A DNA stretch of 64,000 nt from Candidatus Endobugula sertula. Its GTDB lineage: Bacteria; Pseudomonadota; Gammaproteobacteria; Pseudomonadales; Cellvibrionaceae. Below are positions 15,901-25,523 of this stretch, in pieces. Positions within the stretch are counted from its first letter, which is position 1. Each line of letters opens with the position of its first letter. Under the pieces are notes generated by a model. That model saw only the letters and a list, made by a program, of their open reading frames with translations. It was not told the origin of the DNA and did not search any database. The stretch spans positions 1 through 64,000 of the forward strand of contig MDLC01000010.1 in assembly GCA_001723645.1 (NCBI GenBank). Reading direction: 5' to 3'. A program made the position numbers and the translations under genes.

Positions 15901-17542
15901 GGGGGTCATCGCTTTCATAACCCTCAATAGTTTGGATACGATTACCCTTTTCGTCGTAGCTGTGTTGGGTTTTTACACCAAGCTCATCGGTTTCTAGAGT
16001 GACGAAGTTGTAGTTGGGGTGATAGCGGTAGCTTATGGTGCTGCCATCGGCATAGGTTTGCGAGGCAATGGCTTCCCAGCGGGTGTAAGTGGTGGTGGTT
16101 TTATTGCCGTAACTATCAGTGCTAATGGCGATATCATCTACGCGCACACGGTTAGAAGCAACTTTGCCCCCTTGTAAATTATTGCGCACTTGGCCATCAA
16201 GATCATACCAACGCTCACTCTCATAACCATCGGTATTGGTTTCTAACAACATATACGCTTGGGTATTGGTATCGTAGTGATAGGTATATTGTTGGCGTTT
16301 ACCGTCAGGATACACTTTGGCGGTATGCACTAAGGTGGGTGGCACTGCAATGGTATAGCTATTCGTGTTTTTTGCCGCCAAGCTATTGGAGGCTGGAATG
16401 CTATTACCAATAATAGTCACATCAGGGGCGCTGGAATTACTGCCACCGATGGTTTGGTAACCTCCAGTACTCATTTGATACTTATATTGGAAGGTTTGCC
16501 CTTCTGGGTCAGTCTTACTCGTTAATATACGGTTACCGCTGACAGATTCATAGGCGTATTGCCACTGATGGCCACGGGTGGTAGTCACAGCGGTGAGGTC
16601 ATTGCCCGTCCAAGTATAAACAACACGGCGTCCGGTATAGTCTTCGACTCGGGTGGGTTTATCGCCAACATAAGTCCACGTCAGAATCACTTTATCGAGA
16701 TGGTCTTTGTATTGCCAAATATACCCTTGAGCATCTCGGGTTAGGGTAATACCCACATCGTTTTTATTACCTGAGGCCAGTGCTTTACCGCTTTGGTCAT
16801 AATCAATCCAATCGCCTTTGCGGTTACTCCAGCGGTAACCGGTATCGGTAGGAGTAATGCGTAAATCGGCACCGTTGTATTCGTAGTGGTAGTAGTTTTG
16901 ACCTGGGGCTTTGATATACACATAATCATTGCGATCAATATATTTTATGACTGATGCAGTGCCGCCTACTGGAACTAAACCAGTAGGGTTAATGCGCTCG
17001 GCATCACGATCCAAAAAGATCAGATCATGCCATTGACGATGAAACTGCCACACACCTCGCTTAGATGAACCAGCCCCTGCGGATTTACCCGCATACAAAC
17101 TATTACCACGATAATTACCCAAGGCGCCACTGAGACCAATATTGTTATTAGCATCGCTGGCATCTTGACGCATGATGCGATAGTAACGGCGTACCGCAAC
17201 ATCGCCTCCCAATATCTTAACCTTGATATCTTCTACGCTTTCTTCGTGATTAGCGTAACTGTAGTTGACCCGCTCTAGTATAGTGGTGCTTGACCATGCG
17301 ACTGGCGAAAGACTAATAGCCCCAAAACCAATTAAACCGCTAAGACCAATCCCTAAACCAGTGGTGAGTAGTGTTTTTATTTTCAACATAGTGGTAATCA
17401 CACCAGTTTTTGTGGATATTGTTTTGTTCAACATGCTGGCTATCCTTGTATGATTATGTACCCCATTAACCATCATCGCTAGCACGGGGGGCATTATGGC
17501 ATTGAATTTTTGTTGAAGGAATTGACTCATCATTGCCCACAC
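12968..17542 (-). CDS. RHS-repeat toxin 1
   Basis: Up to 1524 residues. A hydrophobic segment at about 55-85 (MLKIKTLLTTGLGIGLSGLI) looks like a signal peptide if translation starts at M52 (ATG at 17389). The longer start overlaps the upstream stop by 13 bases. YD/RHS repeats fill about 240-1240 (many xxRYTYDxxGN-type units). The RHS core motif (SNDPIGLYGG ... NDPLYYMDPYGLF) ends near 1360. The last 83 residues (from ITNGVARTKI to SDFTIDFDL) follow a glycine/alanine linker and are the toxin tip; I do not recognise the fold. The repeats form a hollow shell that encloses the tip. There is no PAAR or VgrG, so Sec export with the neighbouring helper proteins is more likely than type VI delivery. 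Confidence 0.88.
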   Translation of the reverse strand: MWAMMSQFLQQKFNAIMPPVLAMMVNGVHNHTRIASMLNKTISTKTGVITTMLKIKTLLTTGLGIGLSGLIGFGAISLSPVAWSSTTILERVNYSYANHEESVEDIKVKILGGDVAVRRYYRIMRQDASDANNNIGLSGALGNYRGNSLYAGKSAGAGSSKRGVWQFHRQWHDLIFLDRDAERINPTGLVPVGGTASVIKYIDRNDYVYIKAPGQNYYHYEYNGADLRITPTDTGYRWSNRKGDWIDYDQSGKALASGNKNDVGITLTRDAQGYIWQYKDHLDKVILTWTYVGDKPTRVEDYTGRRVVYTWTGNDLTAVTTTRGHQWQYAYESVSGNRILTSKTDPEGQTFQYKYQMSTGGYQTIGGSNSSAPDVTIIGNSIPASNSLAAKNTNSYTIAVPPTLVHTAKVYPDGKRQQYTYHYDTNTQAYMLLETNTDGYESERWYDLDGQVRNNLQGGKVASNRVRVDDIAISTDSYGNKTTTTYTRWEAIASQTYADGSTISYRYHPNYNFVTLETDELGVKTQHSYDEKGNRIQTIEGYESDDPRVMKYVYDNNGYLITEKMIGKNDGVTTTNTVEISYTYDDYGNLIKVTDGNGNITQYQDYNAIGQAQTLIDARGHTWQSTYDAHGNRLTETTPLGFVTEYTYDSLHRLIQTKDAEGRITKVSYDSRNKPTTIENNAGGIRTMTYRVDGLISSSKDESGQVTSYRYDRSQRLIDITDGVGNQTLIAYERGDELAGGRIGSVTTPNAKISYTYDNRNRVTQQALVSVKDDGLSNPTQTQYNARGDVIATTDGNGLRSTYEYNVHRERTQHTNPANETIRYHYDSRGNLVQVIDAENHLTRYTYDNNNNTLSETRPNKSTTALTQQLYTYDARNQLIQKADYNGHIARYTWDNDQRLTQHTDTRTGTTAPERRIVYTYDKTRLLTSHQDHHTQSTYQYDALARISQQSTTFNGSITKTLKTAYHANSQIRQKVDPEGHQTSYFYDGAGKINQLGIQNAGSIVVNEYEGHLPKAITYPGGINRHHEYDGLSRLKRILVNDNANTPQMDYQYQFDVVGNITQKNTLNGNFTYQYDNAYRLTQANQPNGFGDQSYRYDGNSNRIQQTHTIGSLSTTKNYSYDNQQALTGISSILNDVTTTINQTYDNNGALTSDGTRTYQYNSFARLAEIIDGADTLASYTYDPYGRRISKTVDSTTTYFLYGDTGAGLVGEYTQTGELIRGYKYQPTAIYTTDPVALKTKSENQTAGQPTQYDYSFYQNDHLGTPQRLMQLSGATVWQGEYDVFGSVSEIITQVQNPLHFAGQYEDKESGFSNNWNRYYSSRDGRYISNDPIGLYGGINTYVYANNDPLYYMDPYGLFFTPDTVADIGLIAYDAYRIYTDNIAGDCNNLGENLGALGANVLGAVTPGATGLGTAYRAGGNVPKGAADAAKRLGVNLDNVPITNGVARTKIDVSSTLNPTDINKLKDAFKAHGATKAEVDTGFIANEKLDSFLRRRVQDGKPFNGGTVRFSNSKNSDFTIDFDL

Positions 17543-20500
17543 CCCGCTCCGCCATCACGGCATACAGGGAAACCAGCTGTAGGGGCGACGTCACCAGCAC
17601 CTGCGCCGCTTCCACCGCCACCGCCACCACCGCCTGAGTAGGTTGGGCGCGAAGGAATACCGCCGCCGCCACGGCCACAGCTACCATAACTGCGTGTTAC
17701 ACAACTACGGGTGCTAGTCTCTGAAATACCGGTAGGACAGAAAGATTTTGCATTACAGCCGGAGCAATTGTTGTACACACCACAACCACCACCTGAAGCA
17801 TCTTGTTGTTCCAGTGATTTCAGAGCGGTAATTTTATAGGGGATGATGACCACCTCTTTAGGATCAAGCGATTCTGGCACTACATCAATGAAGTAATCAA
17901 ATTGGAAAAACTCATCGGATTCTTGAGGTGTAAAATCAATATCATAGGCGCGAATCAAACCGTAATTAGTCATTTTGAGTTCGCCATAGAACACCTCACC
18001 TACATCCATTGCTGGCAATGGTATTGACGTGGGTTCTAACATAACAACTGCCGCAGGCACATCGGTTTCGAAGGTGGCTTTTAAGGTGACTTGATAACTA
18101 TCTTCAATAGTAATTTCGTTAACAGACCACTCAAGATTAATCAGGTTGTAATCTAAAAAGACTTGTTCTGATTCGATTAAACCCGGCTGGACACGCACAC
18201 GAATATGGGCTTCTTGATAATTGGGTTCAGAAACCCAAATACTGTAACGCCCTGCGGGAATACTTTCTACAAAGACTTCCCCTAGACTATCTGTCGTCAA
18301 ACGATAATCAATATTGGGAAGCGCTTCGTTTTGAATGCGTACTTCAGCACTTGGCAAGCCTTGAATAATACTTCCTGAACCATTTAATACACCGGTATAC
18401 ATATCGGTGACTTTTAACAGTACTCCACCTCTGCCTGATTCAGAGACTGATGCATAGACTGGAATTAAATAATTTTGTGCATTACTCGACTGCACCTCAA
18501 GGTTAAACCCTGTCACACCCACGGGCGCGGCATTGTCTGGTCTCAACACTAAATCAATGGTTTTACTTTCGCCAGCCTCAATATCTCCTAGATTCTGTGG
18601 AGTCACTAGTTTTATCCAGCTTGGCACCGCAAAACCATCCGTTGTTTTAAAGCTAAGGTTCACATTACGAAGTGTTGCCAAGCCTTTATTTTCAAGTGTA
18701 ATGCTGCGGTTAGACACACCATCAAGTGTTGCGCCCATTTCCATAACACTGGGGGTATGGCTCACAATAGGCCTCGCCACATTACCCGGCGTAGGTTGCG
18801 ACAATCTGTAAACAATATCTAATAAAGCCAAAGGCTCGTCGGAGGATTCATTAGCGAACAACGCAACAAATATTTGGCCATCGCTTACGGCTGATTCTTG
18901 TGCATGAACCTGGAGTGTCCGACTGCGCCTCTGGTTAGAACTGATGCTTATCGCTGGAGGAAGCTGAATGCTTAATCCTTCTGGCAAAGTATTGGTGGGT
19001 TGATCTTCTGCACGTAATTCAAAACGTACATTGCTAAGCTCCGTTCCTTCGCCGGCGACTAGCGTCACAGGCAATGAGTAATCAAAGAGGTAAGGAATAT
19101 TTAACCTTAAGCGTTCAGGACTTAAACTGATGCTATTAATGACAAACTCACCATGTGTCGGCCGAGTGGTTAACACTGGATTTAAGGCTGAGATACGGTA
19201 GCGCCCGGACTCCCCTTTTTGCGGACGATAATTCAACTCATAGTTACCCACATCATCGGTTTGCACTCTAAACTGGCGCTCATAGTTTGATATGGTAACG
19301 ACGATAGTTAAGTCAACATTGGCAAGAGGTGTATTAGTTGCTCTATCAATGGCCTGCCCTTGTATCACAATGGGTTCATCACCGAAGGAGCGTGCTGGTG
19401 TGACGCTATCTACTGTACCGACATAAGTCGTTTCTTCAAGTACAATTCTTTGTCGTACTACAGGGCCATTCACTCTTACCTGCTCGGCTAAACCTCTATT
19501 CGCATAAAGGTGATTAATTGTAGCAACCACATAGACTTCATCGGGAGCGTTAACAGGAATAGTGATTTGAGTTTCTGGTGATTGCCAACGTTCGCCAGCA
19601 GCAATAGTCGCAATGGTTTCTGCCGATGCATTGGTAATCACATTATCACCCACAGCTTGCCTAAACGGTGATAGCGCTAATACATTATCGTCTTCATCAA
19701 CAAGAGTGAAGGTGACATCAGGCGAATCATTACGGCCTGTATTACGTGCGGTAATTAACTGGATAGCTTCAACACCCGTATTATCTAATTCAAAACGAAT
19801 ATTAGCTTTCGCGCCACGAACAAAGTCACTGGTTTCAAGATGTAGACTTAAGGCACCATCTTGTACATTCAATTGGGTATCGGTGGCAATTTCTATTGTC
19901 TCGCCGCCATTCGGTTGTGCGTACATTTCTAGAGAAACATCCCATGTATCAGGGAGATTGGATAAGCCCGCTACCGTAATAGGCACAATTTGCGTTGCTC
20001 CTCCTACGAGGGTCACTTTAGATGATTGGAACGTCCCTTCAGGGCTGATCAGTTTAATGCGAGCATGACTCACAGCATTCACTGAGTGATTCGTGACGCT
20101 CACATCAATGGAGTTAATCAAATTACGCTTAATCACTTGGTCAGAAAGAATTGACATCGTGACATTAGGCAAGGTTAAAGCACGCGCTAAGCTGCGTTGA
20201 TTATTACTATCAATAGCGACAACCGCATACTGACGTTCGTTATTACCATAACCGGTATCAGTGTAAGACGTTTGTGTTAATACCGATGTATTTAATTTAA
20301 CACCGCTTTCGTCTTGCCCTAAATATAGATCGAACTGATTAATCGTGTCGCGGCTATGAGTCCACTCTAATTGGGGAGTCGCTGAATCATCAACACGGAC
20401 TTTCATGGAAGCCACTGGTAATAAATCAACGTTCAAATAAGCCGTGTTCGATGGTTCTGATTCATTACCATAATCATCGACTGCAACAACTGCATACGCG

Positions 20501-23500
20501 GGATATTGTTGACTGGCTTGAGTATCGACAACAAATGGCTCAATCAAGTTATCTAGCAGTGGAGTTAAACCTTCTGTCGATAAAATAGGTCCGGATTCCG
20601 CTCGGTAAAGTCGGTAACGAATATGACTACCAGATACAGCATTCCACGCGGTTTGAATACCGATGGGGAATAGTTCAACGGTTAAATTAGCCGGTGCTGC
20701 TGGTGCTTCAGAGTCAGCCACTATTGTTACCACATCAGACTGGGCACTTAAGGCCTCTTGACCATTATCTTGACGAATGCTGGCAAGGCTATATTGATAT
20801 TCTCCATCAACATCAGTTTCGTCAATAAAACTATCGCCAATATCTAAGCGCTGATAAGCCGTCAGTTCTGATTCACCGGGCGCTTTACGATACAATTGAT
20901 AGGCAATGGCATCAGCCACGGCAAACCAATCCAGTTGTACGCGACCTTCCGACAAAGGGCGGCCACGGAAATTAAACGGTGCTGCCAGCGGCGGCAAATC
21001 GCCTTGATACACTTGTGTAATATAGGCGGTTTCTATCTCAGTACCTACATTGCCTAGTGCATCTGTTGCGCTAAAACTAAATGATAAATTCTCGGGTTGT
21101 GCTAAGCCTGCATCACTAGAAAGTACAAACTCTCCCACCCATTCATTATCGGTTGTGTTACTCAAACCATCAATGGTGATTGGATCGAGAGTGGTATGAT
21201 TCAATGAATACTGTAAAATTGGAGTTTCACCAGCGGGCAGTGCTTCATCTACAACAATGGTCACTGATACCGTCACAGGGTTGGCTTCATCATTTTGAAT
21301 AGGCGTTGCTGGAGTATGAACAATGGATGTGACACGAGGCCCCGCAGTATCAATGTTGATTTGCTCACCCGCACTAATGGTTGTGCCACGATTACCGAAA
21401 CGATCTCGTCCGGAGAACACCGCATAAGCTATACCTGATTGCACATTTTCGTCCAGTAATACCGATCCTTGATATTGTTGATCTTCGCCGGTGACTAGAG
21501 TTAAAGGAATACTAATGGGTGAGCCATTCTCAGGGGCAATGCTAAAAAATGGTGTTGTAATGAGTGGTTCATTAACCGTTAGCACAATATTTAATACACC
21601 ACGACCGTAGGTTTGAGTTTCGCTATCGAATGCTCCATCGGTGCTATATTCAATGAATTCAGCAATCGGTGGCGTTGAATCTGCAATGACACTGATACTT
21701 GATGAGGGCTCACTTTCGGTACCTAAGTTATTAACCGATACGACGCGATAGTAATAAGTACCATCTTCAAACAATACATCATTAAAAGTTGCGCCAGTAA
21801 TTAAGTCATTATTGACCTTAATTGCTGATGCCGTATCTTCAAAGGGTGACTCACTGCGATAGAGGTTAAAGCCGGTATATTCTGCTTGTGTGTCAATCGA
21901 CCACTGCAACCGTACTTGACCACTATTTAGAGAAGTGGTTCGCAACCCAATCGGCTGCGAAGGTAAACTAGTATCGAGTGTAATGGTGATGGGTGATGAA
22001 TAATCCCCTTCTCCCGAACGATTACGTGCTTTGACGACAATGGTGTTTGTGCCTTCTGCTAGGCTGATGTTTTGTGTAAAACGCCCCGTCGCATTAACAG
22101 GCTGCCAGGTAGCATCCACCCCATTAACTTGTAATCGAATATCTAAACCGGGTATTGTTTCGCCAACGATATCAACACGTGTTTTATTTGTTTCATAACC
22201 ATCCGCCGGAGATACAATCGATGGAGCTGCTGGGGGCGCTAACTGAATAGTGAATGTTAATATCTGTGAATTTGTATTTTCATAAACGTCATAGGCTTTG
22301 ATTTCAAAAGCATGGGCACCATCAGTCAATGATTTAACATTAATACTGTAACAGTAATCATCACTACCATTTGAATCTGTACTGACGAGCTGACTATCAA
22401 TATAAAACTCTGCCCGAGAAATAGTTGAGACATCAGTGAGCTGCGCACAAATAACAGCATCGTTTGCTGCAGTAAATCCGTCGACAAAAATTTCTTCTCC
22501 GTAGCGAAGCGTACTAATCGCTGGGCCATCCGTTTCTACTGACGGTGTTCCTTTAATAGAAACAACCTCTTTGACTTCATGGTTACTAATATTTACCACA
22601 GTCACTGCAAAATAATAATCAGTAAAATTTGTTAATCCACCCACCGAAGTTGAAGCTGTCGTATTGGTAAGGGTTGCATATGGACTTAAACCATCAACAA
22701 CACTAAAAGCTTCTTCACTAACATAAATTTTATAACTGTTAACGCCTGATAAATTTTCAACACCGTCCCAAGACAGATCAACTCTATTATTACTTTCATC
22801 AGTGACATGTAAACCTGAAGGGTTTGGATATGGCGTGGCCACTTGTAGGCCAATACCATTACTAACATTACCTGCCGCATCAATACTAATCAATTCTAAC
22901 GAGTACACTGTCGCAATGCTTAGACCACTAAATGAATAACTAAATACATTGTTCTCAAACGTATCTTGTAGTTGACCGTTCACCAATAATTGATATTGCT
23001 GAACATCTTCAGGATTAGACGCTGGCGCCTGCCAAGTTAAGGTAAATTCACTATCTCCCACCAATGCACCAGTAAAACTCCTCGCGTTATTAGGTGGAAT
23101 TGTATCCACTGGTGTTGCTGAAACGGATACCGTTTGTTTAATTTCATAGCTACTAGTATTTACTGTTGTTACTGCAAAGTAATAAGTTTGCGCATTATTC
23201 AAACCAGAAACTGTTGTTGCCGATTGATTTTTATTAACCTCTTGGTAAACACTCAGACCACTCACATCGGTGATAGGTGTATCGCTAACATAGATGCGGT
23301 ATTTATCTACACCTTCTAAAGGAGTTACCGGAGACCAGGCAAGGCCAACACTATTATTAAGCTCACTAGTTACTGTTAAGCCTGTTGGGTTGGGATAAGG
23401 GGTGGCAATAATAACGTCTACACCAGAACTCACATTACCCGCACGATCAACACTGATTAGTTTGAGCAAATACGTCGTTGCTAGATCCAGCCCTGTTAAG

Positions 23501-25425
23501 TTATAGCTCAATGTCGTATCAGAAAATTCTTCTTGCAACTCATTATTAATAAACAATTGATATTTATTAACATCAGCAGGGTTCACCGCTGGCGCTAACC
23601 ATGACAGTGAAAAATCACTTGCATCGACTAAATCCGCCGTGAAATTTCTTGCATTATTGGGCGGAATCGTGTCTACAGGTATTGCAATCACCGAACTTAC
23701 TTGCTTAATTTCATAACCGTTAACATTTACAGTAGTGATTGCAAAATAATAAGTCTGCGCATTATTAAGACCAGAAATCGTTACTATAGACTGGTTTTTG
23801 TCAACCTCCGAATGAGCTGCAAGCCCTGTTATATCTGTAATTTCTGCACCACTAATATAAACTCGATATTTATCAACACCATCTAATTTATTAGGTAAAA
23901 GCCATTGCAACTCAACACGATTATTTTCTGCCCTTAACACATTAAAATTTTCAGGGTTCGGGTAAGCAGTGGTAATGCTTGTTGTTACACCACTATTTGC
24001 ATTTCCTACAGCATCGATACTAATTAATTCAAATGAATAGTTTGTAGCTAAATCCATATTTTCTATATCATAACTAAAAACGGAGCTATCTAATTCTTCT
24101 TGTAGCTCACCATTAATTAGCAATTGATATTTATTAATATCTTCAGGATCTAAATCCGGAGTTTCCCAAGACAACTCAACAGAATCATCACCTACGAGGG
24201 TAGCGTTAAAGTTTTTTGCCAAGTTAGGAGGGAGAGTATCTATTGGCGTTGCGAAGACAGATGAAGCTTGCTTAATTTCATAACCACTAATATTTACCGT
24301 CGTTACAGCAAAATGATAAGCTTTCCCGTTTGTAAGGCCATCAAGAGTAACTGTCGAGCTATTTTTGTTAACCACAGTTACAGCTGTCATATCTGTAACA
24401 TCAGTAATTGGGGTATCACTCTGATAAATACGATAGCGGCTAATACCATCAACATCATCAGGCAATGTCCATGACAAAGTAACCTCATTATTTTCTGCCT
24501 GAGTAACTGCTACTTCCTCAGGATGAGGATAAATTGGAGTACCTCCCACACCACCAAAACCAAAAATAAATGTATTTGGTTCACCTTCAGGAGAGACACT
24601 AGAATTTTCTGGGTTAGGCTTACCTAAAGAATAAACTTCAGCGCCAACTATAGAAAGTGCTTCAAGAGCATCAGATTCATTAGAAGCAGCACCATAATAA
24701 ATAACGAATTCTGTTTGCTCACCAGGGGCCAATTCGCCAAAAGCAAAATCAAAAACAGCCCCATGATCTGCAGGGCCATTATCGACTGCTTCACCAAAAA
24801 AATTTTTGCTTGTGATAGGCATTAGTGGGTTTCCATCCATAAAGCCATTGTCACTAGAAGCATAGACTTTTGAAGCACCATTAGTAACAATCGTTACCAT
24901 TTCACTAAAAGCTGTCGGAGGCACATCCCAATCCATTGCTCTACGATAGCGAAGGTCAATTGGCTGCGAACTAATATTCTCAACTATAACAATATTACTA
25001 TAGAGATGATCAGTATCTGATGGTCTATAGTCATGGGTTATTCTCATAATACCCGCAGCAATCACTACGGAAGTTGCCGTCTCACCATCAGACTCAAAGG
25101 ATTCAACAACAATATTTCGAATACCAAACTGTTGTCCAGCTTTAGCATATAAATTACGGTTAATATCCGCCACACCCCAACCTTCACAATCACAGCCTGG
25201 AGTCAACGCTTCACCCCCAGTAGGAAGATAGCGCAACCCGACACCAGAAGAGATTAAGTGGCCTTGGTTATTAACGCCTATTTGCGTTGTACCATTAGAC
25301 AGAACCGCACCCCCGTAAACAGAGAAAGACATTAAGAAAAACAAGCATAAGTATAAAAAATCAAATAAAGGAAAACCTTTACCGAACACCCTCCTATTGG
25401 TATCAATATAACTATTTTTCTTCAT
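17530..25425 (-). CDS. Giant exported FN3/CARDB-type surface protein
   Basis: About 2631 residues from ATG 25425, chosen because GGAG lies eight bases upstream of MKKNSYID. A signal segment covers about 20-37. Numbering from the first possible start at 25440: an N-terminal beta domain runs to 300, seven fibronectin type III domains cover about 308-965, then more Ig-like and FN3-like domains follow, CARDB/NEW3-like domains between about 1750 and 2350, and a carboxypeptidase-regulatory-like segment. The tail is unusual: GGGCGVYNNCSGCNAKSF, further cysteines, a run of eight glycines, and a final CRDGGAGCGQ. It overlaps the RHS1 start. Its size and modular beta domains fit a cell-surface or secreted scaffold; a role in presenting or exporting RHS1 is inferred from the operon. 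Confidence 0.85.
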   Translation of the reverse strand: MKKNSYIDTNRRVFGKGFPLFDFLYLCLFFLMSFSVYGGAVLSNGTTQIGVNNQGHLISSGVGLRYLPTGGEALTPGCDCEGWGVADINRNLYAKAGQQFGIRNIVVESFESDGETATSVVIAAGIMRITHDYRPSDTDHLYSNIVIVENISSQPIDLRYRRAMDWDVPPTAFSEMVTIVTNGASKVYASSDNGFMDGNPLMPITSKNFFGEAVDNGPADHGAVFDFAFGELAPGEQTEFVIYYGAASNESDALEALSIVGAEVYSLGKPNPENSSVSPEGEPNTFIFGFGGVGGTPIYPHPEEVAVTQAENNEVTLSWTLPDDVDGISRYRIYQSDTPITDVTDMTAVTVVNKNSSTVTLDGLTNGKAYHFAVTTVNISGYEIKQASSVFATPIDTLPPNLAKNFNATLVGDDSVELSWETPDLDPEDINKYQLLINGELQEELDSSVFSYDIENMDLATNYSFELISIDAVGNANSGVTTSITTAYPNPENFNVLRAENNRVELQWLLPNKLDGVDKYRVYISGAEITDITGLAAHSEVDKNQSIVTISGLNNAQTYYFAITTVNVNGYEIKQVSSVIAIPVDTIPPNNARNFTADLVDASDFSLSWLAPAVNPADVNKYQLFINNELQEEFSDTTLSYNLTGLDLATTYLLKLISVDRAGNVSSGVDVIIATPYPNPTGLTVTSELNNSVGLAWSPVTPLEGVDKYRIYVSDTPITDVSGLSVYQEVNKNQSATTVSGLNNAQTYYFAVTTVNTSSYEIKQTVSVSATPVDTIPPNNARSFTGALVGDSEFTLTWQAPASNPEDVQQYQLLVNGQLQDTFENNVFSYSFSGLSIATVYSLELISIDAAGNVSNGIGLQVATPYPNPSGLHVTDESNNRVDLSWDGVENLSGVNSYKIYVSEEAFSVVDGLSPYATLTNTTASTSVGGLTNFTDYYFAVTVVNISNHEVKEVVSIKGTPSVETDGPAISTLRYGEEIFVDGFTAANDAVICAQLTDVSTISRAEFYIDSQLVSTDSNGSDDYCYSINVKSLTDGAHAFEIKAYDVYENTNSQILTFTIQLAPPAAPSIVSPADGYETNKTRVDIVGETIPGLDIRLQVNGVDATWQPVNATGRFTQNISLAEGTNTIVVKARNRSGEGDYSSPITITLDTSLPSQPIGLRTTSLNSGQVRLQWSIDTQAEYTGFNLYRSESPFEDTASAIKVNNDLITGATFNDVLFEDGTYYYRVVSVNNLGTESEPSSSISVIADSTPPIAEFIEYSTDGAFDSETQTYGRGVLNIVLTVNEPLITTPFFSIAPENGSPISIPLTLVTGEDQQYQGSVLLDENVQSGIAYAVFSGRDRFGNRGTTISAGEQINIDTAGPRVTSIVHTPATPIQNDEANPVTVSVTIVVDEALPAGETPILQYSLNHTTLDPITIDGLSNTTDNEWVGEFVLSSDAGLAQPENLSFSFSATDALGNVGTEIETAYITQVYQGDLPPLAAPFNFRGRPLSEGRVQLDWFAVADAIAYQLYRKAPGESELTAYQRLDIGDSFIDETDVDGEYQYSLASIRQDNGQEALSAQSDVVTIVADSEAPAAPANLTVELFPIGIQTAWNAVSGSHIRYRLYRAESGPILSTEGLTPLLDNLIEPFVVDTQASQQYPAYAVVAVDDYGNESEPSNTAYLNVDLLPVASMKVRVDDSATPQLEWTHSRDTINQFDLYLGQDESGVKLNTSVLTQTSYTDTGYGNNERQYAVVAIDSNNQRSLARALTLPNVTMSILSDQVIKRNLINSIDVSVTNHSVNAVSHARIKLISPEGTFQSSKVTLVGGATQIVPITVAGLSNLPDTWDVSLEMYAQPNGGETIEIATDTQLNVQDGALSLHLETSDFVRGAKANIRFELDNTGVEAIQLITARNTGRNDSPDVTFTLVDEDDNVLALSPFRQAVGDNVITNASAETIATIAAGERWQSPETQITIPVNAPDEVYVVATINHLYANRGLAEQVRVNGPVVRQRIVLEETTYVGTVDSVTPARSFGDEPIVIQGQAIDRATNTPLANVDLTIVVTISNYERQFRVQTDDVGNYELNYRPQKGESGRYRISALNPVLTTRPTHGEFVINSISLSPERLRLNIPYLFDYSLPVTLVAGEGTELSNVRFELRAEDQPTNTLPEGLSIQLPPAISISSNQRRSRTLQVHAQESAVSDGQIFVALFANESSDEPLALLDIVYRLSQPTPGNVARPIVSHTPSVMEMGATLDGVSNRSITLENKGLATLRNVNLSFKTTDGFAVPSWIKLVTPQNLGDIEAGESKTIDLVLRPDNAAPVGVTGFNLEVQSSNAQNYLIPVYASVSESGRGGVLLKVTDMYTGVLNGSGSIIQGLPSAEVRIQNEALPNIDYRLTTDSLGEVFVESIPAGRYSIWVSEPNYQEAHIRVRVQPGLIESEQVFLDYNLINLEWSVNEITIEDSYQVTLKATFETDVPAAVVMLEPTSIPLPAMDVGEVFYGELKMTNYGLIRAYDIDFTPQESDEFFQFDYFIDVVPESLDPKEVVIIPYKITALKSLEQQDASGGGCGVYNNCSGCNAKSFCPTGISETSTRSCVTRSYGSCGRGGGGIPSRPTYSGGGGGGGGSGAGAGDVAPTAGFPVCRDGGAGCGQ
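22540..24525 (-). repeat. Tandem FN3 repeats with 567-bp period
   Basis: Seven FN3 domains alternate as A-B-A-B-A-B-A. Type A units contain a NNxVxLxW strand and a KYRIY segment; type B units contain the KYQL(F/L)(I/V)N segment and a YSLELISID-like strand. Corresponding positions recur exactly 567 bp (189 codons) apart, for example near 23134, 23701 and 24268, which indicates recent in-frame duplication. Confidence 0.85.
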
Positions 25426-25523
25426 GATCCATCTCCACATCCTGTAACTTTAAAGATACTAAATTCATTATTATTTCTTTTCATGTAAATTTAATAATAT
25501 ATGTCCTTAAAAAGAACATATGC

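Noticed and set aside
12968-17542. RHS1 as a type VI effector
   Set aside because: No PAAR domain at the N-terminus, no VgrG/Hcp/EagR neighbour, and a signal-peptide-like segment instead.
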